Shown: positions 25,966 through 33,586 of the stretch, one piece after another
Numbering within the stretch: the first letter of the stretch is position 1
How the letters are laid out: each line of letters opens with the position of its first letter
DNA from: DASUCS01 sp041166745
Lineage (GTDB): Bacteria; Actinomycetota; Acidimicrobiia; Acidimicrobiales; JACDCH01
Direction of reading: 5' to 3'
Assembly: GCA_041166745.1 (NCBI GenBank)
Contig: JBEEGH010000005.1
Location: forward strand, 186,001 to 250,000
Length of the DNA: 64,000 bases
Notes under the pieces: generated by a model
Told to the model about the DNA's origin: nothing
Databases searched by the model: none
What the model saw: only the letters and a program-made list of their open reading frames with translations
Made by a program: the position numbers and the translations under genes

Positions 25966-26961
25966 ATGCTCGACGAACGAAAAGCCGCCATCCTCCGTGC
26001 GGTCGTGGAGGAGTACATCGAGACCGCCCAACCCGTGGGCTCGGGCCACATCGCGCCGGCGGTCAACGTGTCGTCGGCCACGGTACGAAACGACATGGCG
26101 GCGCTCGAGCACGAGGGATATCTCCGCCAGCCCCACACCAGCGCCGGGCGGGTGCCGACCGACAAGGGCTACCGGTACTTCGTCGACACGCTCCGAGGGC
26201 CCGGCCAGCTCGGTACCGGACAGGTCCAGCAGGTTCGGTCGTTCTTCGCCAAGGCCCACGGCGAGCTCGAGAAGATGCTGCACGACACCAGCCGGCTGCT
26301 CTCCGACCTCACCGAGCACACCGCCGTGGTGATCGGGCGGGCCCCAGAAGCCACCTCCATTCGATCTGTCCAACTGGTCGGGCTCGGCGGCGGGGTTGCG
26401 CTGGTGGTGCTCGTGATGTCCAACGGTGTCATCGAGAAGCGCACCATCGACTTGCCGCCAGATGCCGGCGACGATCGGCTGGCCGCCGCAACCGCCCACC
26501 TGACGCGCCACCTCGTCGGTAGGCACCCTTCGGGGCTGGCGCCGGATGTGTCGTCGAGCGGGGATCCGGTGACCGACGCCCTGTCGAGCGCAGCGGTCAC
26601 CGCATTGCGCGGCGTCCACGACGCCGACGAGCAGATGTTCGTCGGCGGAGCGTCCCGGATGGCGTTGGCGTTCGATGCCGTCGAGACGGTGCGCGAGGTG
26701 CTCGGCATCCTCGAGCAGCAGTACGTCGTCGTGACGGTGCTCCGCGATGTACTCGACCGCGGACTCCAGGTGGCGATCGGAGTGGAGACCGGTTTGGAGA
26801 CCTTGGCGGAGTGCTCGCTCGTCGTCGCCCCTTACGAGATCGAGGGCGAAGAGGCGGGCACGATCGGCGTGCTCGGCCCGACGCGCATGAACTACCCCCA
26901 AGCGCTCGCGGCGGTCGCCGTCGTGAGCAAGCGCCTCAGTCATCATCTGACTGAGGGCTGA
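25966..26961 (+). CDS. hrcA: Heat-inducible transcription repressor HrcA
   Basis: A 331-residue repressor. The winged-helix N-terminus reads MLDERKAAILRAVVEEYIET and YLRQPHTSAGRVPTDKGYRY, both diagnostic of HrcA. The C-terminal effector region ends VLGPTRMNYPQALAAVAVVS. HrcA normally represses chaperone genes at CIRCE operators, but no CIRCE inverted repeat is visible in the 215 bases upstream. The ATG at 25966 starts the conserved region. dnaJ begins one base after its stop codon. Confidence 0.95.
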   Translation: MLDERKAAILRAVVEEYIETAQPVGSGHIAPAVNVSSATVRNDMAALEHEGYLRQPHTSAGRVPTDKGYRYFVDTLRGPGQLGTGQVQQVRSFFAKAHGELEKMLHDTSRLLSDLTEHTAVVIGRAPEATSIRSVQLVGLGGGVALVVLVMSNGVIEKRTIDLPPDAGDDRLAAATAHLTRHLVGRHPSGLAPDVSSSGDPVTDALSSAAVTALRGVHDADEQMFVGGASRMALAFDAVETVREVLGILEQQYVVVTVLRDVLDRGLQVAIGVETGLETLAECSLVVAPYEIEGEEAGTIGVLGPTRMNYPQALAAVAVVSKRLSHHLTEG

Positions 26962-26962
26962 G

Positions 26963-28087
26963 GTGGCGGACTACTACGAGCTGCTCGGCGTGCGAGGCGA
27001 CGCCACCCAGGACGACATCAAGCGCGCGTTTCGGCGCCGCGCGATGGAGCTCCACCCCGACGCCAATCCCGACGATCCTGAAGCAGAAGCGCAGTTCAAA
27101 GAGGTCGCTCTCGCGTACGAAACGCTCTCCGATCCCGAGCGGCGACGGCGCTACGACACGTTCGGACCAGAGGGTGCGGCCGCCTCGACCGGCGCAGACG
27201 CGTTCAACTTCAACAACAACTTTGGAAGCCTCGGCGACATCTTCGACGCGTTCTTCGGCGGTGGCGCCGCGAACTTCGGAGGAGGAGGACGGTCGGGTCC
27301 GCCCCGCGGTCAAGACCTCGAGGTCGTTGCAGAGATCGAGTTCGAGCGAGCCGTGTTCGGCGGCGAGCATCCGATCACCGTTCGTACCGCGATCGCGTGC
27401 GAGACGTGTGAGGCAACGGGAGCTGCGCCCGGGTCGGTCCCTCAACATTGTCCCCAATGCGGCGGTACCGGGCAGGTGCGTCGCGTGCGCCAGTCGATCC
27501 TCGGCCAGATGGTGACCGCCGGTCCGTGCACACACTGCGGCGGGATGGGTCAAGTCATCGAACGCCCGTGTCCGGATTGCCGTGGCGAGGGCCGCCAGAT
27601 TCAGGACAAGACCTACACGGTCGACGTTCCCGCCGGCGTCGACACCGGCTCGACACTCCGCCTGGGAGGACGAGGCGCCGCCGGTATCCGCGGGGGCGGC
27701 TACGGCGACCTCTACGTCCATGTGAAGGTCCGGCCCCACGCTCGATTCCAGCGTCAGGGCTACGACCTCGTGCACGAACTGCACGTCCCGTTCACGCAGG
27801 CGACGCTGGGAGCGCAGTTCGCGTTCGAGACCCTGGATGGCACCGAAGACCTCGTCCTCCCTCGCGGGACGCAGACAGACCGCGTCTTCCGACTGCGTGG
27901 GCGAGGCGTTCCCCATGTCGAAGGACGGGGCCGCGGCGATCTTCTGGTGCAGATCGTCGTCGACACGCCGACGGAGCTGTCTGGGGAGCAGGAGCAGATC
28001 CTTCGCCAGCTCGCGGAGTTGCGCGGCGACGATGTGGCGCCCGCCGACAGCGGTTTCTTCTCGCGCATTCGCTCCGCGTTCAAGTAG
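26963..28087 (+). CDS. dnaJ: Chaperone protein DnaJ
   Basis: A 374-residue type I J-protein. The J domain (1-65) has HPD at 31-33. A Gly/Phe-rich region follows, then four zinc repeats (CETCEATG, CPQCGGTG, CTHCGGMG, CPDCRGEG) and two substrate-binding domains. It stimulates DnaK ATPase and delivers unfolded clients. Start GTG at 26963, one base after hrcA; hrcA-dnaJ-rsmE is a common operon order in Actinobacteria and Firmicutes. Confidence 0.97.
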   Translation: MADYYELLGVRGDATQDDIKRAFRRRAMELHPDANPDDPEAEAQFKEVALAYETLSDPERRRRYDTFGPEGAAASTGADAFNFNNNFGSLGDIFDAFFGGGAANFGGGGRSGPPRGQDLEVVAEIEFERAVFGGEHPITVRTAIACETCEATGAAPGSVPQHCPQCGGTGQVRRVRQSILGQMVTAGPCTHCGGMGQVIERPCPDCRGEGRQIQDKTYTVDVPAGVDTGSTLRLGGRGAAGIRGGGYGDLYVHVKVRPHARFQRQGYDLVHELHVPFTQATLGAQFAFETLDGTEDLVLPRGTQTDRVFRLRGRGVPHVEGRGRGDLLVQIVVDTPTELSGEQEQILRQLAELRGDDVAPADSGFFSRIRSAFK

Positions 28088-28783
28088 GTGGAGCCTTCGG
28101 GCAAGGCTCACGTGTTCGTCACCGATCTCGACGCGCTCGAGCTCTCGGAGGGCGACCATCATCACCTCGCGCGTGTGTTGCGTTTGCGACCGGGCGACGA
28201 GCTCACCGCGAGCGACGGCGTCGGACGATGGCGGCGGTGCCGGTTCGGCACACCGCTCGAGCCGATCGGAAACATCGAGCGCGACACCGTCCCTACGCCC
28301 GAGATCACCGTGGCGTTCGCGTTGGTGAAGGGCGAACGTCCGGAGTGGGTGGTGCAGAAGCTCACCGAGGTCGGCGTCGACCGCATCGTGCCGTTCATCG
28401 CCGAACGGTCGGTGGTGCTGTGGGAGGGCGACAAGGCTGTGCGGAACCACACCCGCTTGGTCACCGTGGCGCGCGAAGCCGCCATGCAGAGCCGGCGCTC
28501 GTGGCTCCCCGAGGTGGAACCGATCGCGGCATTCACCGATCTGGCTTCGCGGGCCGGCGCGGCGCTCGCCGACCGCGGAGGTGACGCGCCGACGCTTCGT
28601 CATCCTGTCGTTCTCATCGGTCCCGAGGGCGGGTGGTCTGATCGGGAGCGGGCCACCGACCTGCCGACGATCGGCCTCGGGCCGACGGTGCTGCGGGCCG
28701 AAACCGCCGCCATCGTGGCCGGCTCGGCCTTGGCGGGACTGCGTTCGACACGCTACGAATCGGCCGACGGCCACGGAGGGTGA
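28088..28783 (+). CDS. rsmE: 16S rRNA (uracil(1498)-N3)-methyltransferase RsmE
   Basis: A 231-residue SPOUT-class methyltransferase that modifies U1498 of 16S rRNA in the 30S subunit. The N-terminal PUA-like part has HHHLARVLRLRPGDELTASD; the knot domain has VQKLTEVGVDRIVPFIAERS, VAREAAMQSRRSWLPEV, VLIGPEGGWSDRE and LGPTVLRAETAAI. The GTG start follows the dnaJ stop without a gap. Confidence 0.95.
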   Translation: MEPSGKAHVFVTDLDALELSEGDHHHLARVLRLRPGDELTASDGVGRWRRCRFGTPLEPIGNIERDTVPTPEITVAFALVKGERPEWVVQKLTEVGVDRIVPFIAERSVVLWEGDKAVRNHTRLVTVAREAAMQSRRSWLPEVEPIAAFTDLASRAGAALADRGGDAPTLRHPVVLIGPEGGWSDRERATDLPTIGLGPTVLRAETAAIVAGSALAGLRSTRYESADGHGG

Positions 28784-28813
28784 TTGCCCCGGGTAGGGCG
28801 TTCCGTTTAGATT
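28784..28813 (+). promoter_or_regulatory. Possible promoter of the BldD-like gene
   Basis: TTGCCC (28784-28789) and TAGATT (28808-28813) are separated by 18 bases just after the rsmE stop and would start a transcript with a leader of about 55 bases before the GTG at 28877. Both hexamers match only partly. Confidence 0.3.
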
Positions 28814-28876
28814 GCCCGGTTGGGGAAGGCAGCGGATCATCGCAGCCGCGGGCAAACCCATCGGGAGAGGGACTCC

Positions 28877-29404
28877 GTGCCAGAGGACGAACAGCTCGAG
28901 GATCCGACCGGTTACGGTCGCAAAGTCGGCGAGCGGCTTCGGGCAATTCGGCGGCAAAAGGGCCTTTCGCTGCAGGACGTCGAGGCCGCTTCTCGCCAAG
29001 AATTCAAGGCGTCGGTGCTCGGTGCCTATGAACGAGGCGAGCGCGCCATCTCCGTGCCGAGACTGCAGCGGCTCGCGCGCTTCTATGCCGTCCCCGTCGA
29101 TCAGCTTCTGCCGCGCGAAGAAGGGGAAGGCGGCGCAGAGGTGGTCGACCTCACCGAATCGGGCGCCCGCGACCTGCGCGCCAGCATCACGATCGACCTT
29201 GCGAGATTGCGTGATCTCGAGTCGCCGATATCGCAGATGCTCGTTCGCTATCTGCAGATGATCCAGGTGCAACGGCAGGATTTCAACGGGCGCATGCTCA
29301 CTGTACGGCGCGACGACCTGCGGGCAATTGCCTGCATTCTCGACACCACGCTCGACCAGGCCGTCGAACGCCTCGACGACCTGGGGCTGTGCCTCACCAG
29401 CTGA
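28877..29404 (+). CDS. BldD-like transcriptional regulator with c-di-GMP-binding motif
   Basis: A 175-residue regulator. Residues 13-78 are an XRE-type helix-turn-helix (KVGERLRAIRRQKGLSLQDV; SYERG-like AYERGERAISV), and the C-terminal domain resembles Streptomyces BldD: QRQDFNGRMLTVRRDDLRAI. The c-di-GMP signature of BldD, RxD-x8-RxxD, is present as R133-Q-D135, eight residues, then R144-R-D146-D147, with the same spacing. In Streptomyces c-di-GMP dimerises BldD on DNA to repress development; here the targets are unknown. The GTG at 28877 has GGGAGAGG upstream. hemW starts inside its last codons. Confidence 0.88.
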   Translation: MPEDEQLEDPTGYGRKVGERLRAIRRQKGLSLQDVEAASRQEFKASVLGAYERGERAISVPRLQRLARFYAVPVDQLLPREEGEGGAEVVDLTESGARDLRASITIDLARLRDLESPISQMLVRYLQMIQVQRQDFNGRMLTVRRDDLRAIACILDTTLDQAVERLDDLGLCLTS

Positions 29405-30513
29405 CTGCGGCCGGGAGCGGCACCAGCTTCGGCTACTACGTCCACGTCCCGTTCTGCGCGCGGCGTTGCGACTATTGCGCATTCGCGACCTGGACCGATC
29501 GCAGCCCCCTGATCGAGCGTTATCTGCGTGCGTGCCGCATCGACATCGAGCGGGTCGTTCCCGACGCGCCGCCGGCCACGAGCGTGTTCTTTGGAGGCGG
29601 TACGCCGTCACTCGTTCCCGCCGCTCTCCTGGTCGACGTACTCGACGCGATTCCCCGCGCGCCCGATGCCGAGGTCACGGTCGAGTGCAATCCGGACACG
29701 GTGACCTCGGAGTTGTTCGCGGCCTACCGCGCCGCGGGTGTCACGCGCGTGTCGCTCGGCGTGCAGTCGATGGTGCCGCATGTACTCGCAGCACTCGGTC
29801 GTACCCACGATCCGCAGAACGTGCGGCGATCGGTGGAGCTGGCGCGTGAGGTCGGCTTCGAGACGTTCAACCTCGATCTCATCTACGGCGCAGCTGGCGA
29901 GTCGCTCGACGATTGGCGCCGCACGCTCGACGACGCGCTTGCACTCGACCCTCCTCATGTCAGCGCGTATGCGTTGACGGTAGAGCCGGGAACGGCGCTC
30001 GCTGACGATGTGGTTCGTCATCCCGACGACGATGACCAGGCGGACAAGTACACGATGGCGACCGACGTGTTCCTCGAGGCCGGGCTTCGTTGGTACGAGA
30101 TCTCCAACTGGGCGCGCCCGGGTCACGAGTGTCTTCACAACTTTCTGTACTGGCGCCAAGGTGAGTATGTCGGTGTCGGATGCGCGGCGCACTCGCATCG
30201 CGGTGGCCGACGCTGGTGGAACGTGCGCACACCCGAGCGGTACATCGACGCGATCGACGAAGCACGATCGCCGGAGGCGGGCGGCGAGCGTCTCGACGAT
30301 GAGGGGCGCGCGCTCGAAGGCCTGCAACTCGCGTTGCGCACGGCAGAAGGGGTTCCCTCCGACGCGCTGCCCGATGACGATGACCTGAGCGACCTGCTGA
30401 CATCCGACGATGGGGGGCGAGTGGTGTTGACCGTCAAGGGCCGGTTGCTCGCGAACGAGGTTGCGTTGCGGCTCCGTCAACCCGCGGCGACCGCTGGTAG
30501 CTGCACCACCTGA
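29389..30513 (+). CDS. hemW: HemW-like radical SAM heme chaperone
   Basis: A 374-residue radical SAM protein. The cluster motif CARRCDYC (CxxxCxxC) is near residue 23; FFGGGTPSLVPA, RVSLGVQSM, FNLDLIYGAAGES and the HNFLYWRQGEYVGVGCAAHS block are typical of HemW rather than of HemN oxidase. HemW binds heme and delivers it to membrane targets. It starts at GTG 29389, inside the end of the BldD-like gene (16-base overlap). Its 3' end overlaps the convergent LysM gene by 37 bases. Confidence 0.9.
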   Translation: MPHQLTAAGSGTSFGYYVHVPFCARRCDYCAFATWTDRSPLIERYLRACRIDIERVVPDAPPATSVFFGGGTPSLVPAALLVDVLDAIPRAPDAEVTVECNPDTVTSELFAAYRAAGVTRVSLGVQSMVPHVLAALGRTHDPQNVRRSVELAREVGFETFNLDLIYGAAGESLDDWRRTLDDALALDPPHVSAYALTVEPGTALADDVVRHPDDDDQADKYTMATDVFLEAGLRWYEISNWARPGHECLHNFLYWRQGEYVGVGCAAHSHRGGRRWWNVRTPERYIDAIDEARSPEAGGERLDDEGRALEGLQLALRTAEGVPSDALPDDDDLSDLLTSDDGGRVVLTVKGRLLANEVALRLRQPAATAGSCTT

Positions 30514-31229
30514 CCGGTGAAGAGGAGATCGGCGTCATCTGGGTTCATGAGCTGTGAACGGTTGACCTCGACGAGCTCCCGCCAGTAGGCCGCGACCTCG
30601 TGCTCGCTCACCGGGCCGCCGTTGAGGTCGACGAGATGGTCGGTTGCGATCGACCAGAAGCTCTCGCCCGGCTGGATCACCCAGCTGTCCTCGTCGGCGG
30701 TGGGCGAGGATGGTTCGGGGACGGGCGCGGACGCCGGCGGCACCGGGCTGGGTTCGATCGGTGTGTCGGGCACGAGATGCAGTACGGCCGTCGGACCTGG
30801 CGGCGTGAAGGTTGTTGTCGTCGCCGCTGCGTCAGAGGGCAGCTCGATCATGGAATTGGCGGCGTGGGGTGACAGGGGAGGTGGCACGGCCATCGCACCA
30901 AGAAGCGCCATGCCGCCGAGCATTCCGCGCGCAAAGGGAAGCGTGAGGCGATCGACTAGTGAGGTCATGCGTGGGAGCCGGAGGTAACGAGTGAGACCGC
31001 CAACGGCGGTCACGAGCAGCAGATACCAGCCGAACCCGAGCGCAACCAGCCGTACCACAGCGAAGGCGGCGAGGGCAGTGTCGCGGTGATCAAGCCACGT
31101 CGAAGCTCCGTCGAGCGACAGCGGCGGCGCACCCAAATCGCCTGCGCCGAGTTGGTGCAGCCACGCAACCGCCACGGCGATGGCCGCGGTCGAACCAAGC
31201 CACCGTCTGACGAGCTCTGATCGTTTCAT
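30477..31229 (-). CDS. LysM-domain membrane protein
   Basis: A 250-residue protein. The first half contains three hydrophobic helices (STAAIAVAVAWLHQL; AAFAVVRLVALGFGWYLLLV; GMLGGMALLGAMAV); then a Pro/Ser-rich stretch outside the membrane leads to a LysM-like domain (WVIQPGESFWSIATDHL; NPDDADLLFTGQVVQLP). LysM domains bind peptidoglycan, so the protein probably sits at the cell wall. The ATG at 31229 overlaps the stop of the upstream pseudokinase by one base, indicating coupled translation. Its function is unknown. Confidence 0.78.
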   Translation of the reverse strand: MKRSELVRRWLGSTAAIAVAVAWLHQLGAGDLGAPPLSLDGASTWLDHRDTALAAFAVVRLVALGFGWYLLLVTAVGGLTRYLRLPRMTSLVDRLTLPFARGMLGGMALLGAMAVPPPLSPHAANSMIELPSDAAATTTTFTPPGPTAVLHLVPDTPIEPSPVPPASAPVPEPSSPTADEDSWVIQPGESFWSIATDHLVDLNGGPVSEHEVAAYWRELVEVNRSQLMNPDDADLLFTGQVVQLPAVAAG

Positions 31230-32458
31230 CAACTGATCTCCTCCTCCGTGCCGTCGGCCCGGACCACCACAAGGGTCGAACAGCCATCGCCGCGGTCACG
31301 CGTCAGCACGTCGACTGCGCCCACGATGGTGTGCGAAGGCGAAACAGAGACGTCGGCGCCATCGCTCGCCCACGCGTCGAACACGAACACCGCTCCAGTC
31401 GACGGCCGGAGAACCGCGGGCGTGGAGACGCCGTCACAGTTCCAGTCGCCCACCGCGACGCGGTCGCCGGCGACTCCGGCCTCGAAGCGCTGAGCGCCGA
31501 AGACGATGATGCGTCCGTTCTCGACATGCGCCGGGATGCTCGACGACGCGTTGGTGGAGGTCACGCTCGAAGGAAGCGACGGCGCTTCGTCCACCGCGGC
31601 GACCGATCCTTCACCCCGGAGGCCGGTGATCCCCAAGATGACGAGCACGAGACCAATACCGATGGCCGCGAGAGTCACCCAACGGGTTCTCCGCGAAGGC
31701 TCGACGTCATCGGAGGACAATCGCAGCGCGGCGAAAGCGTCTTCGTCGAGACGGGCGGACGGCACTGTGTCGAGAATGTCGGCCGCGAAGCGGCGCGCGG
31801 GAGGACGCCGCAGCGGCGCCTCGTCGGTCGCGCGATCGGCGAGCGTGAGCAGTGCTCTGCGCTGATAACCGGACCACGGCGCGCGGGCGCGTGCCAGCGC
31901 GTAACGACGATCAGGGATCGGCTCGATCTCCGAGCCACCGTCGACGATGAGCGCTCGCAGCAGAACCCCCAACCCGAACACGTCAGCTTGGGGGGTCAGG
32001 GCAGCTTCATCGGTGGCGGCCGGATCAACGAAGCCCGGGGCTGCGGTGGACCCGGGTGGAGGAGTCGTACCAATCCGGCCGCCACCGGCGAAGCTGCACA
32101 ACACCGGGCGTCCCGCTGCACCGATGAGAACGTGCGAGGGTTCGATTCGGCCATGGACGATGCCAAGGTCGTGCAGGTCGGCCACCGTCTCGGCGAGTGC
32201 AGCGACGAGCCCGGCGGCGCGCTCCACGCTCATGGGACCGATCGTTTCGAGCGAATGGGTGCCGACGAATCTCGTCACGAGCGATACCCCGGCGCCGTCT
32301 CGCTCGCAGGAGGCGAGCTCGACGACACCGGGATGCTGGGCGGCCGCGAGAACGTCGGCCTCGTGCGCCAGGCGAGCCGCGTCGGCCTCGTCTCGCGACC
32401 GCTTTCGGGCGACCAATCGACCGTCGATCCCGACCTCCGAGACCACCCGTGCGCTCAT
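31229..32458 (-). CDS. Membrane-anchored pseudokinase (STK-like, catalytic residues lost)
   Basis: A 409-residue protein. Residues 1-255 follow the Ser/Thr kinase fold: LVARKR for the beta3 Lys, HEADVLAAAQHPGVVEL for helix C, ADVFGLGVLLRALI for helix F. The catalytic loop reads VHGRIEPSHVLIG, so the HRD Asp and the loop Asn are replaced, and the DFG site reads CSFAGG. It should not transfer phosphate. One transmembrane helix (VTLAAIGIGLVLVILGITGL) follows and then about 110 extracytoplasmic residues with an FG-GAP/VCBS-like segment (VAVGDWNCDGVSTPAVLRP). It forms an operon with the LysM protein, suggesting a scaffold in wall-related signalling. Confidence 0.8.
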   Translation of the reverse strand: MSARVVSEVGIDGRLVARKRSRDEADAARLAHEADVLAAAQHPGVVELASCERDGAGVSLVTRFVGTHSLETIGPMSVERAAGLVAALAETVADLHDLGIVHGRIEPSHVLIGAAGRPVLCSFAGGGRIGTTPPPGSTAAPGFVDPAATDEAALTPQADVFGLGVLLRALIVDGGSEIEPIPDRRYALARARAPWSGYQRRALLTLADRATDEAPLRRPPARRFAADILDTVPSARLDEDAFAALRLSSDDVEPSRRTRWVTLAAIGIGLVLVILGITGLRGEGSVAAVDEAPSLPSSVTSTNASSSIPAHVENGRIIVFGAQRFEAGVAGDRVAVGDWNCDGVSTPAVLRPSTGAVFVFDAWASDGADVSVSPSHTIVGAVDVLTRDRGDGCSTLVVVRADGTEEEIS

Positions 32459-32465
32459 GTCGAGA

Positions 32466-32494
32466 ACGGTACAAGAAATACTGAAAGTTGTCGA
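32466..32494 (-). promoter_or_regulatory. Probable leaderless promoter of the pseudokinase gene
   Basis: On the minus strand TCGACA (32489-32494) and TACCGT (32466-32471) are separated by 17 bases, and the ATG follows 7 bases after the second hexamer. The surrounding 60 bases are unusually AT-rich for this genome. Confidence 0.45.
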
Positions 32495-32509
32495 GAAATA
32501 ATGATAAAA

Positions 32510-32865
32510 TCAAGCGTTGCGGGCGTCAGCAGTAGCGCTGACCTTCACCGTGGCCGCTCGGGGAGCCCCCGGTACGGCTCGTGTGAAGACGTAGTCGATG
32601 CTGGCCGTGATCGTCACTCGGACTTCGGTCGCGCTGAGGATCTCCACCTGTGGGTCTCCGATGAGGTGCAGATCTGGTGAATGGCCGACAACCGACGCCA
32701 CGACGGAGTCGACGACGAGATCCGGATCGAGGACGAAGCCATCACCTCGACGTACCGCGGCCTGATCGACCCCGTGTGTCACGGCATCGTTCGCGGCGGC
32801 CTCCGCTACAGCCGACAGCTCCTGCTTGGCCAGGAACAGGTGCGCGTACCGATTCGGGCGCGTCA
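32510..32865 (-). pseudogene. TadG/TadE-like pilus-assembly protein remnant, N-terminus missing
   Basis: The minus-strand frame from about 32865 to the stop at 32510 encodes about 115 residues, RYAHLFLAKQELSAVAEAAA on to VKVSATADARNA. This looks like the part of a TadG/TadE-like protein that follows its N-terminal membrane helix (LARQELxxAADAAA pattern, then a beta-rich tail). The membrane helix is absent: upstream the frame only reads antisense through the excisionase remnant. A start at ATG 32926 or 32863 would give a soluble protein without an anchor, so I regard it as truncated. Confidence 0.6.
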
Positions 32866-32969
32866 TCAGGCTCAAGGAAGACGAGGTCGATGGCTTCATC
32901 GAGCACTGCCGCATCGAGCCCGGCACGCTCGAGCACCTCTATCCCGAGCCCGTCGAGCAGGCCAAGTAG
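32844..32969 (+). pseudogene. Excisionase-type HTH protein remnant, 5' part missing
   Basis: The plus-strand frame 32844-32969 reads AYRFGRVIRLKEDEVDGFIE, HCRIEPGTLEHLYPEPVEQAK and then TAG. This is the C-terminal half of an actinobacterial MerR/excisionase-like HTH protein (usually ...LPAYRFGRVIRL...). The HTH half that should precede it is absent and the frame upstream has no start before stops. The break point coincides with that of the oppositely oriented TadG remnant at about 32845. Confidence 0.6.
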
Positions 32970-32972
32970 CCC

Positions 32973-33560
32973 TCAGACCAGGCTCACCTCGGCGATCGCG
33001 CTGATCGCTACGTAGGCCGCAGCTCTCGGCTCGCCGTCGAGTCGAACGGTGACCACATCGCGGCCCACGCTGCGCAACTCACCCGCGATGCCGTCGGCAT
33101 CAGCCGTGGTCACGATCAGTATCCGAGGTCGGTCCGCCGCCAGCAGACTCAGCATCTCCGCGATGCCGATCTCGGCCTGCAGCGCCCGATCTCCGATCGG
33201 ACCAGGACTGCGCGAGTCCGGTCGCACCGATGCGATGCCAGCGAAGGTCAGAAGGACGTCGCGCCCCCCGCTCGTTCGCAGCGTGCAGAAGTCCGAGGCG
33301 ACGGCCGCGATCGCCCCTCGATGACGCCGCCCGGCGCGCCCGTGGATCACGACCGGCGTGCCGCGCTCGGCCAGGTCGATCAGTACTCCCGCGAAGGTCG
33401 CGGATTCGTCGGCTTGAAGCCGCAACCATCGCTCGCGTGCGCGGGCGGCCGCCGCTTCGGTGCTGCGGGCATCGGCCACCCAGCGTTCGAGACGGGCCGA
33501 AAGATCTGGTCCGCCCAGCAGCCCTGCACCCGGCGGCGCCGCAGGGCGGGGCTCGTCCAC
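32973..33560 (-). CDS. Conserved hypothetical protein with a small-beta-barrel-like segment
   Basis: A 195-residue protein with a helical first half (LERWVADARSTEAAAARARE) and a middle segment GTPVVIHGRAGRRHRGAIA, then FCTLRTSGGRDVLLTFAGIA, that resembles LSm/SH3-like barrels. The C-terminal part is alpha/beta (ILIVTTADADGIAGELRSVG). I do not recognise the family and give no function. GTG at 33560; the gene is divergent from phoH with only 26 bases between the start codons. Confidence 0.65.
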   Translation of the reverse strand: MDEPRPAAPPGAGLLGGPDLSARLERWVADARSTEAAAARARERWLRLQADESATFAGVLIDLAERGTPVVIHGRAGRRHRGAIAAVASDFCTLRTSGGRDVLLTFAGIASVRPDSRSPGPIGDRALQAEIGIAEMLSLLAADRPRILIVTTADADGIAGELRSVGRDVVTVRLDGEPRAAAYVAISAIAEVSLV

Positions 33561-33566
33561 CGCCCA

Positions 33567-33572
33567 ACGGTA
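33567..33572 (-). promoter_or_regulatory. Possible -10 box (TACCGT) of the conserved hypothetical gene
   Basis: TACCGT on the minus strand lies 6 bases before the GTG at 33560. It overlaps by two bases the box proposed for phoH on the other strand. Confidence 0.4.
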
Positions 33573-33576
33573 CGCT
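33571..33576 (+). promoter_or_regulatory. Possible -10 box (TACGCT) of phoH
   Basis: TACGCT on the plus strand lies 10 bases before the GTG at 33587. It shares the bases TA at 33571-33572 with the opposing box. Confidence 0.35.
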
Positions 33577-33586
33577 TTGCGAGATC

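Noticed and set aside
26936..29611. An 891-codon minus-strand open frame opposite dnaJ, rsmE and the BldD-like gene
   Set aside because: It is antisense to three clear genes and encodes low-complexity Arg/His-rich sequence typical of GC-rich shadows.
31331..32680. A 449-codon plus-strand open frame opposite the pseudokinase
   Set aside because: Arg/Gly-rich antisense shadow without any domain; the pseudokinase fold is on the other strand.
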